Assembly (NCBI GenBank): GCA_023416515.1 | Contig: JAEZHP010000030.1 | Coordinates: 1 to 64,000, forward strand | DNA: 64,000 nucleotides | Direction of reading: 5' to 3' | DNA from: Pseudomonadota bacterium | Lineage (GTDB): Bacteria; Pseudomonadota; Alphaproteobacteria; Sphingomonadales; Sphingomonadaceae | Shown: one piece after another, positions 16,493 to 29,402 of the stretch | How the letters are laid out: each line of letters starts with the position of its first letter | Numbering within the stretch: the stretch's first letter is position 1 | The notes under the pieces: model-generated | What the model saw: only the letters and a program-made list of their open reading frames with translations | Told to the model about the DNA's origin: nothing | Databases searched by the model: none | Translations under genes and position numbers: made by a program

Positions 16493-18612
16493 CCGCGGCC
16501 ACCAGCATCGCTGCCGCAGGCGCCGTCGACCGCCACCTGTTCGCGGTGCCGGGCCTTCGCTGTGCTTCCTGCATCTCGAAGCTTGAGAACGGCCTGGCGC
16601 CGCTTGCGGGGATTGTCTCCGCGCGGGTTAACTTCACGGCCAAGCAGGTCACGGTCGATCACCTTCCCGAGCTGAAGGTTCCCGACATCAAGGCGATGAT
16701 CGCCCGCGTCGGCTTCGATGCCGAGCCGATCCGCTCCGCCGCCGCGTTGACCGACACGCGCGAAAGCCGGAGCCTCGCCAAGGCGACCGCGGTTGCCGGC
16801 TTCGCGTCCATGAACGTGATGCTGCTGTCGGTGTCGGTCTGGTCGGGGGCAACGGGGCCGACGCGCGACCTCTTCCACCTGATCTCGGCGCTGATCGCGA
16901 TCCCGACCGTCGCCTATTCCGGCCGCCCCTTCTTCCGCTCCGCCTGGTCCGCGCTCAAGGCTGGCCGGACCAATATGGACGTTCCGATCACGATCGGAGT
17001 TCTGCTGGTCACTGCGCTAAGCCTGTTCGAGGCGCTCACCAGCGGTCCCCACGCGTATTTCGATGGCGCGGTGATGCTGCTCTTCTTCCTGCTCGTTGGG
17101 CGGCTGCTCGACAGCGTGATGAGGGATCGTGCTCGCGACGGCGTCGCCGCCTTGCTCAAGCAGACAGCGCCCGGAGCCCGGGTTGAGCAGCCAGACGGCC
17201 GCACCGACTGGGTCCAAGCCGAGGAACTGCAGCCGGGCATGCGCATGATCGTTCCGGCCGGCGAGCGGCTTGCGGCCGACGGCGTGATCGAAGCCGGGAC
17301 GAGCAGCATCGATCTCGCGCTCCTCACGGGTGAAAGCCTTCCTCAGCAGGTCGCGCCTGGCGGCACGGTCCACGCCGGAACTCTGAACCTGGACGCGCCG
17401 CTCACCGTCCGAGTCACCGCCGCCGGCCCGGACACCGCAATCGCCGACATCACCCGCCTGATGGAACAGGCCGCACAGGGAAAATCGCGCTATGTGCGCC
17501 TCGCCGACCGAGCAGCGCGCTGGTACGCGCCGGCCGTTCACACGCTGGCCGCCCTATCGTTCATAGGTTGGATGGCAGCGGGCGCCGGCTGGCATCAGGC
17601 GTTGCTGATCGCGGCCGCGGTGCTGATCATCACCTGCCCCTGCGCGCTTGGGCTCGCTGTTCCCGCTGCCCAGATCGTCGCGGCCGGCACCCTCATGCGG
17701 CGCGGAGTCCTGGTGAAGGACGGCTCGGCGTTGGAGCGGCTCGCGGAGGTCGATCGTGCCCTTTTCGACAAGACCGGCACGCTGACCCTCGGCAGCCCTG
17801 AGCCGGTCGATCTCGACCGGCTCCCCGACCGCTTCCGACCGATCGTGCTGTCGCTCGCCCGAGCCAGCAGCCATCCGCTGAGCCAAGCGATTCGCAGCGA
17901 ACTCGAATCTGCCGGAGTTCCGCCCGCGGACGTGGAACACATCGTCGAGAAGCCGGGCATTGGCCTCGTCGCGCGCCACAGCGGACGAGTTGTCAGTCTA
18001 GGGCGACCCGACGCAGCGACGGACCGGATGGCGGTCGAGTTCAAGGCGGAGGGCGAGTCACCAATCCTCATCCACTTCCAAGATTCGGTTCGGCCCGCCG
18101 CCGCCGAAACCATCGATCAGCTCGCTCGCTTCGGCATCACGAGCTCGATAGCATCCGGGGACAGCGTCGCCGGAGTTGCTCCCATCGCGCAGGCGCTCCA
18201 ACTAACCGCCCAGACCGCGATGCGGCCCGAGGACAAGCTCGGCGAGATCGCCCGGCTTGGAGCCGCCGGACACAAGGTGCTAATGGTCGGCGACGGCCTC
18301 AACGACGGGCCTGCGCTTGCCGCCGGTCACGCCTCGATCGCGCCCGCTTCGGCAAGCGACGTCGGCCAGAATGCAGCCGACGCGGTCTTCCTCGGCGACA
18401 GCCTCGCCCCGGTGGCCAAGGCCCTGATGGTGGCGCGCAGGACGATGCGCGTGGTCAGGCAGAACTTCGCCATCGCGATCGGCTACAATGCGCTTGCGAT
18501 TCCATTGGCGCTGGCCGGCCTGGTCACCCCCCTAGTGGCGGCACTGGCGATGTCGGGATCGTCGATCATCGTCGTGGCCAATGCGCTGCGCCTGCGCGGA
18601 GCCGCACGATGA
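16489..18612 (+). CDS. ccoI: Copper-translocating P-type ATPase CcoI/FixI
   Basis: A 707-aa P1B-type ATPase that delivers copper for the cbb3 CuB site. An N-terminal heavy-metal domain has GLRCASC (C25, C28). The ion-path motif is CPC (383-385) and the phosphorylated Asp is in DKTGTLT (D427), with SHPLS and GDGLNDGPALA further on. The start at 16489 overlaps the fixH stop; a longer frame to 16426 lies inside fixH and is rejected. Its 3' end overlaps ccoS. Confidence 0.95.
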   Translation: MTAATSIAAAGAVDRHLFAVPGLRCASCISKLENGLAPLAGIVSARVNFTAKQVTVDHLPELKVPDIKAMIARVGFDAEPIRSAAALTDTRESRSLAKATAVAGFASMNVMLLSVSVWSGATGPTRDLFHLISALIAIPTVAYSGRPFFRSAWSALKAGRTNMDVPITIGVLLVTALSLFEALTSGPHAYFDGAVMLLFFLLVGRLLDSVMRDRARDGVAALLKQTAPGARVEQPDGRTDWVQAEELQPGMRMIVPAGERLAADGVIEAGTSSIDLALLTGESLPQQVAPGGTVHAGTLNLDAPLTVRVTAAGPDTAIADITRLMEQAAQGKSRYVRLADRAARWYAPAVHTLAALSFIGWMAAGAGWHQALLIAAAVLIITCPCALGLAVPAAQIVAAGTLMRRGVLVKDGSALERLAEVDRALFDKTGTLTLGSPEPVDLDRLPDRFRPIVLSLARASSHPLSQAIRSELESAGVPPADVEHIVEKPGIGLVARHSGRVVSLGRPDAATDRMAVEFKAEGESPILIHFQDSVRPAAAETIDQLARFGITSSIASGDSVAGVAPIAQALQLTAQTAMRPEDKLGEIARLGAAGHKVLMVGDGLNDGPALAAGHASIAPASASDVGQNAADAVFLGDSLAPVAKALMVARRTMRVVRQNFAIAIGYNALAIPLALAGLVTPLVAALAMSGSSIIVVANALRLRGAAR

Positions 18613-18755
18613 CGGGGCTCGCCGTCCTGATCCCAATCGCGCTCGGCCTGGGGCTCGCGGGGCTCTCGGCCTTCTTCTGGGCGATGAAGTCCGGACAATT
18701 CGAAGACATGGACGGAGCGGCGCTGCGGATCCTGATCGACGAGGATCCGCAATGA
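18609..18755 (+). CDS. ccoS: cbb3-type oxidase assembly protein CcoS
   Basis: A 48-aa single-helix protein (LAVLIPIALGLGLAGLSAFFW, about residues 4-24) followed by AMKSGQFEDMDGAALRIL, the conserved CcoS tail. It is required for cofactor insertion into cbb3 oxidase. It is bracketed by ATGA overlaps with ccoI and hemN. Confidence 0.93.
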   Translation: MTGLAVLIPIALGLGLAGLSAFFWAMKSGQFEDMDGAALRILIDEDPQ

Positions 18756-20059
18756 GCTGGCCTTACCATCCCGAACTGCTCGCGCGGCGAGTCCCCCGCT
18801 ACACCAGCTATCCAACCGCGGCCGAGTTCAACGAGAACGTCGGCGCGGGCGACATGGAGCAAGCGTTGGCGTCGCTCGATCCGTCCGAGACGATCTCGCT
18901 CTACCTCCACATCCCCTATTGTCACGAGATCTGCTGGTATTGCGGCTGCAATACCGGTGCCGCGAACAAAGTAGGACGGCTCGCCTCCTATCTGGCCGCG
19001 CTGATCGAAGAGATCGGCCTTGTCGCCGACCGGATCTCCGGCACGGCCCGCGTCGGCCGCATCGCCTTCGGCGGCGGCAGTCCCAACGCACTTTCGGGTG
19101 CGCAAATGGCGGACCTGATCGAACAGGTGAACAATCGCTTCGACACCGCCAGCTCATTGCTTTCCGTTGAGATCGACCCGCGCCAGCTCAAGGATGACTT
19201 CGTCTCCGCGCTGGCCGACGCCGGGGTTCGGCAGGCCAGCCTCGGCGTTCAGACGTTCAGCGACCAGATCCAGCGGCGGATCGGGCGGGTCCAGCCGGCG
19301 CATCTTATCGATCACGCTGTGGAGCAGCTCAGGGGCGCCGGCGTCGCCTCCCTCAACTTCGATTTGATGTACGGGCTCCCCGGCCAGACGTTAGCCGATC
19401 TCCAGTCGACCCTCGCCCAGTCCGTGGCTTTCGGGGCTGATCGCATCGCCCTGTTTGGCTATGCCCACCTGCCCGAACTGGTGGCGCGCCAGCGGCGAAT
19501 CTCCGCGGCCGACCTGCCGGGCGAAGCCGAAAGGTTCGAGATGGCCTCCGCCGGCTACGATTTCCTCGTCGAGGCGGGCTACCGGCCGGTCGGCTTCGAT
19601 CATTTCGCCCTGCCCGGCGACCCGCTTGCGCAGGCCGCGCGCCGAGGGCGGCTCCGCCGTAACTTCCAGGGCTTCACCGATGACGGTTCTAAGACCCTGA
19701 TCGGCCTCGGCGCGAGCGCAATCAGCGAATCTCCCGGACTGCTTGCCCAGAACGAGAAGAATAGCGGCCGCTATCGCATGTTGACCTCTTCAGGCCGTCT
19801 TGCCGCCGTTCGAGGCATTGCCCGCGACGCGGACGACCGGCGCCGCGGCGCGATCATCGAGTCCCTGCTGTGCCGGGGCGAAGCGCAGATCGAGGCGGTG
19901 CCGGACGGGCTCGAACCCTTCGTTGCGAGAGACGTCGTAAGGCTGGTCGGGAACAGGCTCAGGCTCACTCCATCGGGACTTCCTTATGCGCGCTCGGTCG
20001 CCGCCCTATTCGATCGTCATCGCGTCCATGGAGGGGGTCGGTTCAGTGCGGCGGTCTAG
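18752..20059 (+). CDS. hemN: Oxygen-independent coproporphyrinogen III dehydrogenase
   Basis: A 435-aa radical-SAM enzyme that converts coproporphyrinogen III to protoporphyrinogen IX without O2. It shows RYTSYPTAAEF at the N-terminus and LYLHIPYCHEICWYCGCN with the CxxxCxxC cluster ligands. FNFDLMYGLPGQT and the C-terminal HemN domain follow. The start overlaps the ccoS stop, so heme supply is translationally linked to cbb3 assembly. It fits the anaerobic setting with NrdJ. Confidence 0.95.
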   Translation: MSWPYHPELLARRVPRYTSYPTAAEFNENVGAGDMEQALASLDPSETISLYLHIPYCHEICWYCGCNTGAANKVGRLASYLAALIEEIGLVADRISGTARVGRIAFGGGSPNALSGAQMADLIEQVNNRFDTASSLLSVEIDPRQLKDDFVSALADAGVRQASLGVQTFSDQIQRRIGRVQPAHLIDHAVEQLRGAGVASLNFDLMYGLPGQTLADLQSTLAQSVAFGADRIALFGYAHLPELVARQRRISAADLPGEAERFEMASAGYDFLVEAGYRPVGFDHFALPGDPLAQAARRGRLRRNFQGFTDDGSKTLIGLGASAISESPGLLAQNEKNSGRYRMLTSSGRLAAVRGIARDADDRRRGAIIESLLCRGEAQIEAVPDGLEPFVARDVVRLVGNRLRLTPSGLPYARSVAALFDRHRVHGGGRFSAAV

Positions 20060-20291
20060 CCAGTGCCTGTCGGTGGCGGCGGCGCTTTGCCTCGCCATCC
20101 AGCACAGCCCGGCATCGGGGGCCAATGTGATGGTGCTCGAAGGCACCACCTGCAACGGCGGCGCCTTCACAAACTACATTCCGACGCGTGAGCCGAAACC
20201 GGAGAGGGAGCATGATGATCAGGCGGGGGCCTGTCACGCGGCCTTTCTCCACTCCCGGAAATGGCGGAGACCCGGGGCAGGCTGCGCCTGA
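20046..20291 (+). CDS. Small exported Cys-containing protein, 81 aa
   Basis: Starts at GTG 20046 after a GGAGG-rich stretch and overlaps the hemN 3' end by 14 bp. The N-terminus looks like a signal peptide (basic RR, then CLSVAAALCLAI, then SPASGA). The mature part reads VMVLEGTTCNGGAFTNYI and later GACHAAFLHSRK, with two Cys and one His. No function is known to me. Its position as a tenth overlapping gene of the cco run suggests an accessory to low-oxygen respiration, which is inference. An in-frame ATG at 20028 is an alternative start. Confidence 0.5.
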   Translation: MRRSSQCLSVAAALCLAIQHSPASGANVMVLEGTTCNGGAFTNYIPTREPKPEREHDDQAGACHAAFLHSRKWRRPGAGCA

Positions 20292-20315
20292 TATCGGCCG
20301 ATTTGAATCGACGCG

Positions 20316-21332
20316 TCAGGCCAATACCGATTCCGTCTGCCCTTGCGGCACTTCGGATCCCTGACGAGGCGGAGGGTTGCCGAGCACGACTTTTCGGCTG
20401 AGGAAGTCGCTGATCCAACGGTGCAGCCGAGTTCCCTGCCCGATCATCAGGTGCCCGCCCGACTCCAGCACATGAAGCTCGGCTCCCGCGATGCCGGCCG
20501 CGGTGAAGCGGGCGCCGGGAAGGGTTCCGAACAGGTCGTCCTCGGCGGAGACAATGAGGGCCGGCACCCTGAGGCTTTCGAGAGGCCATGGTGTCAGCTT
20601 GATATTGCTATCGACGGCGATTCCCCTCACCCGATCGGAAAGCGGCAGGATGCTCTTGATGATCTCGGTTACCCTGGCGCGCTCCTCCTCCGGTGCGGCA
20701 GCCTCGAGCTCCGGCCGAACTCCGAGGAAGCGCACGACCGAGCCTCGGGCCACCCTCGTCATCGCCCAGAACAGGAAATCCGCCGACGATTCGATGAGCC
20801 GAAGGACGATCTGGCTCTGGACGCTGTCGTCCGGCCCGATCGACTGGGCCGGGTCGTAGGTACGCGGAACAAGCAGGATAAGAGCGGCGACGCGCTCGAG
20901 ATGGCGAAGCGCGAACTCCACGGCACTCGGGCCGCCGGCCGACACTCCCACGACAATCGCACGATCGATGCGGAGACTGTCCAGCAGGGCTGCATGAGCG
21001 TCGGCCTGCGCCGCCGGTGACGAGTCCTCGGGCACAGGCGTCTTGAGGTAGCCGAAGCGGGACGGAGCGATGACCCGGTAGCCCGCGCCAAAGTCGCGAC
21101 CGATGATCAGCCCCTGATCAAAGCCGCCGCCGGCACCGTGGATGACGAGCAGGGGCTGGCCTTTCCCGGCCTCGGCATATTCGACCGGGCCCATTGCAGT
21201 GGGAGCCATCTTGCTGTCCCGATCGAGCCTAGCGCGCGCGGCGTCGATTTCGCGCCGGTACGAGACGATCGACAGTGCTCCCAAGGCGGCTCCGACCAAG
21301 GCCGTTCCTCCGACGATCCAGCGAGTAGCCAT
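20316..21332 (-). CDS. Alpha/beta hydrolase
   Basis: A 338-aa alpha/beta-hydrolase-fold protein, probably membrane-anchored by an N-terminal helix (WIVGGTALVGAALGALSIV). The oxyanion region is VIHGAGGGFDQ, the nucleophile elbow is GVSAGG, with acid region SAEDDLFG and catalytic His in ESGGHLMIGQG. The substrate is unknown. The start at ATG 21332 has GGAGG 8 nt upstream; a TTG 15 nt earlier is less likely. It lies downstream of the DUF4010 gene on the same strand. Confidence 0.85.
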   Translation of the reverse strand: MATRWIVGGTALVGAALGALSIVSYRREIDAARARLDRDSKMAPTAMGPVEYAEAGKGQPLLVIHGAGGGFDQGLIIGRDFGAGYRVIAPSRFGYLKTPVPEDSSPAAQADAHAALLDSLRIDRAIVVGVSAGGPSAVEFALRHLERVAALILLVPRTYDPAQSIGPDDSVQSQIVLRLIESSADFLFWAMTRVARGSVVRFLGVRPELEAAAPEEERARVTEIIKSILPLSDRVRGIAVDSNIKLTPWPLESLRVPALIVSAEDDLFGTLPGARFTAAGIAGAELHVLESGGHLMIGQGTRLHRWISDFLSRKVVLGNPPPRQGSEVPQGQTESVLA

Positions 21333-21371
21333 TTGCGCAGCCTCCAAGATGATCGTCGTCGAAGTTGTACC

Positions 21372-21389
21372 GGCCGTGCGATCACGGCC
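21372..21389. repeat. Perfect inverted repeat between DUF4010 gene and hydrolase
   Basis: GGCCGTG-CGAT-CACGGCC forms a 7-bp GC-rich hairpin with a 4-nt loop, 40 bp upstream of the hydrolase start. No T-run follows on either strand, so it is as likely an operator as a terminator. Confidence 0.35.
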
Positions 21390-21437
21390 ATACGGAAATG
21401 CCCGTAAGCGGTCCCGGGACTTCGCGCGTCCGGACCA

Positions 21438-22700
21438 TCAGAAGGCGAGGAACGTCAGGACGACCGCCATCGCGGCCGCGCTGACGAGGAGCGGAAGGGC
21501 GGCGCGCAGGCCCTTGCGCCAGCCCGCCAACGCAAGAGCAACGCCGGCCTTGAACAGCGTGTTGAGGAGGACGGGGCCGGCGAGGATCACCCCTGCCCTC
21601 CACGGCTCGATCGTTCCCACGGGCAGCCCGCCCATCGTCACGATCGCGGCATCGACATCGAAACTGCCGCTCACAACGATCAGCGTGGAGACTCCAGCCT
21701 CCCCGAAGCGCGACTCGGCCCAGCGAACCGCGAGAGCCATTGCGGCAACCATGGTTGCGAAGCCGAGAGCCGGCAGCAACTCGAAGGGATTGCGGACCTC
21801 GAACTGATCTTCCTGCTCAGGCGCTTCGCGTTGGCCAACAACGAGCCACACGCTCATGGCGACGGCGAGCACTGCCGCCGGCCCGACCGCGAGGGCGAGA
21901 CTCGGCAGGGCGGAGGTCGCGAAGACGGCCGTCATCACGAGAACGCGAAGAAACATCAACGCCGACGCAAGGGCGATGCCGGCTGCGAGGGTGGCGCTCT
22001 CCCCCTGATCGGTCCTGATCCGCTGGGCGAGACCGGCGGTCACCGCGGTCGACGAATAGAGCCCGCCCACCGCCGCCGTCACCAGTGTGCCCCTGCGCGC
22101 GCCGGCTACCTTCGTGGCGATGTAGGCGGCGAACGAGAAGCCGGTGACCAGCACCACCACCAGCCACAGCTCGCGCGGGTTCCACGCGCCGAACGGTCCG
22201 TATCGGGCGTCCGGCAACAACGGCAGGATGACGGCGCTGATGATCGCGAACTGGGCGGTCGCCTGAACATCCTTCGGTCCGAGCGCCGCCACCCAGCTGT
22301 GGATCCTGTCGCGCAGCGCGAGGATTAGGGTCGCCACGGCAGCGGCGGCTACGGCAGGTTCGGGATAGCCGATGGTCACCAGCACTCCTAGGGCGAGCGT
22401 GAGGAGGGCGGCTACCATCGAGGTGGCATCGACATGGCCGTCTAGGCTCATGTCGCGCATGTGGGACACGAGCAGCACCGCGACGATTCCAGCTATCAGC
22501 ACGGCGGCGAGGATGGCCGTGGCAAGAAAGCTGATGAGGCCGCAAATGCCGCCCAGCAGGCCCAGCAGGCCGAATGTCCGCAAGCCGGCGACGCGCTGCC
22601 CATCCGGCTCGTCGCGCAGTCTCCAGCCGCGCTCCGTACCGATTAGGAGCCCCACCCCGAGGGCGGTTGCCAGCCCCGAAAGCAATGACCAACTCGGCAT
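21438..22700 (-). CDS. MgtC/SapB N-terminal plus DUF4010 integral membrane protein
   Basis: A 420-aa very hydrophobic protein with about 12 helices. The N-terminal part has the MgtC-like stretch ALGVGLLIGTERGWR...GLRTFGLLGLLG. The C-terminal part is DUF4010 (GLYSSTAVTAGLAQR, SGSFDVDAAIVTMG). The function of the family is not established. ATG 22700 is used; a GTG directly precedes it. Its promoter lies in the 212-bp divergent gap before the universal stress gene. Confidence 0.85.
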   Translation of the reverse strand: MPSWSLLSGLATALGVGLLIGTERGWRLRDEPDGQRVAGLRTFGLLGLLGGICGLISFLATAILAAVLIAGIVAVLLVSHMRDMSLDGHVDATSMVAALLTLALGVLVTIGYPEPAVAAAAVATLILALRDRIHSWVAALGPKDVQATAQFAIISAVILPLLPDARYGPFGAWNPRELWLVVVLVTGFSFAAYIATKVAGARRGTLVTAAVGGLYSSTAVTAGLAQRIRTDQGESATLAAGIALASALMFLRVLVMTAVFATSALPSLALAVGPAAVLAVAMSVWLVVGQREAPEQEDQFEVRNPFELLPALGFATMVAAMALAVRWAESRFGEAGVSTLIVVSGSFDVDAAIVTMGGLPVGTIEPWRAGVILAGPVLLNTLFKAGVALALAGWRKGLRAALPLLVSAAAMAVVLTFLAF

Positions 22701-22912
22701 CACGGCCGCCTGCCCATCCTGCGCGCGAACCTAGTGAGAAATCGCTTCATGCTACGAAGCTAGCCGAACACGAGGGGCTCGAAGCTAGGGGATGTTCCTT
22801 AAGGGAGGATCCCACTCGGCCGGGCTTAAGTGACATTGCGTATCCCGGTTAGCCGGCCCGCGGACTAGCATCGCCCGCAATATAGATCGAGATCGAGCAG
22901 CGGAGCACGGCA

Positions 22913-23755
22913 ATGAAGCGAATTCTCGTCGCCACCGACCTCACCGCGCGGTCCGCGTTCGCCATCGGGCGGGGTTCCCGAATCGCGGCGAAGCAGGAGG
23001 CTGAACTCCGCTTCGTTCACGTTTCCCATTTTGGCGCGACCGACGATGACCGTGCGGTGGCCCGCCGCAAGCTGTTCGGACAGGTGGAAGGCCATGTCGG
23101 CGCACCCGCGGGAGCCAAGCTGGACGCGGCTATCACCATCGCGGCAGGCGCCGTGCCGGAGGCGATCCTTGAAGAAGCGCGCCAATTTAGCGCCGACCTG
23201 ATCGTGCTCGGCGCGCATGGCGAACCCAGTCTCAAGGATGTAATTTTCGGAACCACGACAGCTTTCGTCATCCGCAACTCGCGAATTCCGGTGCTGGTCG
23301 TGCAGGAAGACCACAGCATTCCCTATCACACCGTAATGGCCGCGGTCGTCGGCGACGAGGACGACCGGCTGCTGGAGACTGCCTTCAGGATTGCCCCGGC
23401 CCACGACGTCTATGTCGTCCATGCCTTCCCGTCTCCGTGGCGGGAGTTGATCGGCGTCGGCAGTGTGATGGAAGACACCCGGACGGAGCAGGAGGTGCAG
23501 ACGCTGCGGGTCCGCCGAAGCCTGTCCGCGGTCGGCAAGGCGCCGTCGGCGGCGCGGCTCCACAACATCGTCGAGGAGGGCGATGTGATGGAGGTTATCG
23601 ATCGTGCCTGGCGCAAGGCCGAGCCCGATCTGCTGATCCTTGGAACCCATGGCCGCGGCGGCCTCCACCGCCTGTTCTTCGGCAGCTATGCCGAGAGCGT
23701 CCTGCTCGGCTACCGCTCCGACCTTCTGGTGATGCGCACCGGCGACGCCGTGTGA
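22913..23755 (+). CDS. Universal stress protein, two tandem UspA domains
   Basis: A 280-aa protein of two UspA domains. Domain 1 (1-145) begins KRILVATDLTARSAFA and ends LIVLGAHGEPSLKDVIFGTTTAFVIRNSRIPVLVV. Domain 2 (about 150-280) keeps a clear nucleotide-loop GTHGRGGLHRLFFGSYAESVL. Such proteins bind ATP and support survival under stress, and in related bacteria they accompany oxygen-responsive loci. GAGC and GGAG-like sites precede the ATG. Confidence 0.88.
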   Translation: MKRILVATDLTARSAFAIGRGSRIAAKQEAELRFVHVSHFGATDDDRAVARRKLFGQVEGHVGAPAGAKLDAAITIAAGAVPEAILEEARQFSADLIVLGAHGEPSLKDVIFGTTTAFVIRNSRIPVLVVQEDHSIPYHTVMAAVVGDEDDRLLETAFRIAPAHDVYVVHAFPSPWRELIGVGSVMEDTRTEQEVQTLRVRRSLSAVGKAPSAARLHNIVEEGDVMEVIDRAWRKAEPDLLILGTHGRGGLHRLFFGSYAESVLLGYRSDLLVMRTGDAV

Positions 23756-23889
23756 TCGCCTCTGGCGCATCTGGTTACGGGGCGAAGCGCGGCTTGGCGG
23801 CCCATCGCCCCTCAGGCCGAGCGGGATTCAGCGAACGAAGAGTCCGCCCCGCAAGGAAACGAGCGCGCCGCCCTTGACCCGCCCTATCC

Positions 23890-24705
23890 TTAATGGCCGA
23901 TCAGCAGCGGAACGTCGTCCTGCTTGAGCAGGCTGCGGGTCGTGCCGCCCAGCACGGCCTCGCGGAATCGCGAATGGCCATAGCCGCCCATCACGACATA
24001 AGCGGCACCGACCTGCTGGGCCTCATGGGCGATCGCCTCCGAGACCTCCCGATTGCCCCGCTGGGTCTCGCGCACCTCGGCGGTGACGCCATGCAGCGCG
24101 AGATATTCGGCGGCTTGGGTGGCCGGGAACTCTGAAGGTTCCTCGGTGACGGTGACGATGTTCACGGCGGATGCCGCTTGGAGCATCGGCAAGGCAGCAC
24201 GTAGCGCGTTGCAGGACTCCGCCGAACCGTTCCAGGCGATCAGCGCGCGGCCGAGACAGTTGAACGACCGGCTGCCCTTCGGAACCGTCAGAACCGGCGT
24301 GCGCGCATGGGTCACCGTCTCACCCGCCAGGGCGAGCGCCTGCCGGGAGAAGGCGCCATTGGTGCCCGGCTGCGTCAGAACGATGATGTCGGCCATGCGC
24401 GAATAGTGAACCAGGGCCTGTGCCGGGTCGCCGTCGATCTCGATCCAGTTCCAGCACAGCCCTTCGGCGCGAAGGCGGGCCTCCAGACGTTCGCGACTGG
24501 TCTCCTTCTGCTTGTTGAGCTCCGCCATCAGCTCTGGGATGGCGTATAGCCCGCCGAAGGGATCGGCGAGGATATAGCCCTCGTTGTAGGGCGTGACCTG
24601 GGCACAGTTGATGTGACCTTCATACGCGCGGGCGAGGTCGAATGCGGCCTGCAGGCGCGCTTCAAGGCCTTCATCCTCGTTGGCGTAGAGCAGGATCGAT
24701 TTCAT
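23890..24705 (-). CDS. Universal stress protein, two tandem UspA domains
   Basis: A 271-aa tandem UspA protein. The N-terminal domain starts MKSILLYANEDEGLEARLQ and is degenerate. The C-terminal domain has LIAWNGSAESCNALRAALP and the ATP-loop-like VMGGYGHSRFREAVLGGTTRSLL. The start at ATG 24705 has GGGAG 7 nt upstream, and a frame extending to 24729 is not supported. It converges on the other usp gene with a 134-bp gap. Confidence 0.88.
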   Translation of the reverse strand: MKSILLYANEDEGLEARLQAAFDLARAYEGHINCAQVTPYNEGYILADPFGGLYAIPELMAELNKQKETSRERLEARLRAEGLCWNWIEIDGDPAQALVHYSRMADIIVLTQPGTNGAFSRQALALAGETVTHARTPVLTVPKGSRSFNCLGRALIAWNGSAESCNALRAALPMLQAASAVNIVTVTEEPSEFPATQAAEYLALHGVTAEVRETQRGNREVSEAIAHEAQQVGAAYVVMGGYGHSRFREAVLGGTTRSLLKQDDVPLLIGH

Positions 24706-24847
24706 TATGCGTCTCCCTGTGATCGACATAAGTTACGGGGCGACGCTCGGCCCTTCACTACGCAGTTTCCCGGATCGGTATGGTCCACCGGCGCATCCGT
24801 AGATACACGTATGGGAAGGCTATCGGGGCAACCGGCATTGCAGGCAT

Positions 24848-25225
24848 ATGACCTGGCATTCCCTGCGACTCGAGCTCGCCCGCACAGCAGAGTTTCCGAA
24901 CGGTTCTCCGAGCCGCTGCTACCTGCTGCGCCTGCCCATCGATGCCACGGGATTGATCGAAGAAGCCGCGCTGGGGGCAGAACCGGCCCGCGCGACGGTC
25001 CGGCGATTCTGGCCCAACGAGGCCGACCTGTCCGGCTATGTGATCCGCACGCCGCGCGGCTGGGCCTTCTCCTATCGGCCGAGTGAGGATGACGACGAGA
25101 CCGTCTTCCATCTCGAAACCCACGCGCTCCGGCTGGGCGAATATATCACCCTTACGGAGCCGGACGGCCAGCAACTCCCCTTCCGGATCGCCAATCTCAG
25201 GCCCGCGGACACCGTTACGGCCTGA
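24848..25225 (+). CDS. Hypothetical protein, 125 aa
   Basis: No named family recognised. A soluble protein with WHSLRLELARTAEFPNGS at the start, RRFWPNEADLSGYVIRTPRGWAFSY in the middle and FHLETHALRLGEYITL near the end. This beta-rich pattern resembles uncharacterised proteins found beside low-oxygen genes in alphaproteobacteria (from memory). It converges on fixJ with a 3-bp gap. Confidence 0.75.
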   Translation: MTWHSLRLELARTAEFPNGSPSRCYLLRLPIDATGLIEEAALGAEPARATVRRFWPNEADLSGYVIRTPRGWAFSYRPSEDDDETVFHLETHALRLGEYITLTEPDGQQLPFRIANLRPADTVTA

Positions 25226-25228
25226 AGC

Positions 25229-25850
25229 CTAATCGCCGTCTGCCTGGTCCTCGCCGAGGCCGGCAACGAAGGCGACTCGAAGCGCTTCGGAGAGGCTCGC
25301 GACGCCGAGCTTGGCCATCAGGTTCGCGCGGTGAATCTCCACGGTCCGCGGGCTGATGTCGAGATCATAGGCGATCGTCTTGTTCGGGTGACCGCGAACC
25401 AGGCCTTTCAGCACCTCGAGCTCGCGAGGGGTCAAGGCGTTCAACCGCACCTGCGCCTCGTCCGCCCGGTCCCGGCGGCGGTCGGCATTGTCGATGCGCG
25501 CGAACGCTTCATCGATCGCGCTCATCAGCACCGCCTTCTCGAACGGCTTCTCGATGAAGTCGACGGCGCCCCCCTTCATCGCCTGGACCGCGACGTTGAT
25601 ATCGCCATGGCCCGTCATCACGATCACCGGCAGAGTCGATCCCCGTGCCTGAAGCTCCCGCTGAACCTCGAGCCCGTCCATCCCTGGCATGCGCACGTCG
25701 ATGAGGATGCAGCCCGGATCGAGTTCGCGCTCCTTCAAGAACTCCACTCCCGAGTCGAAGCTCTTCACCGCAAAGCCCGAGGTCTTCAGCATGAACCCGG
25801 CGGACCGTCGGATCGCCTCGTCGTCGTCGACCAGATAAACGATCCTCGAA

Positions 25851-25864
<14 letters not shown>
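25229..25864 (-). CDS. fixJ: FixJ family two-component response regulator
   Basis: A 211-aa response regulator with receiver domain (acid pocket DDD at 13-15, phosphoacceptor D56 in LIDVRMPGMDG, conserved Lys in EKPFEK). A LuxR-type helix-turn-helix follows (LTPRELEVLKGLVRGHPNKTIAYDLDISPRTVEIHRANLMAKLG). FixJ activates fixK/fnr-type and low-oxygen genes when phosphorylated by FixL. It overlaps the fixL 3' end by 14 bp, so the two are translationally coupled. Confidence 0.93.
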
Positions 25865-29159
<3,295 letters not shown>

Positions 29160-29402
29160 CTTGGCCCTGCTGCGAGGACCGCGGCGGGGATCGACAATTT
29201 TGTGCTCGTCCGGGGAGGGACGTGGGCGGCGGCACTTGGGGACATCGCACTGTTACCGATGTCAAAGGCTGGACGGGAGCGTAGCGACCGACCGACCCTC
29301 AAGGCATCACTGTCCAATGCAAGCGCGAGACGCGAAAGGTAGCCAGAACGAAGTCAAATCCTTGTGGGCTGACGTGTTCGAGGAACACGCCAAGTTGGGG
29401 CA

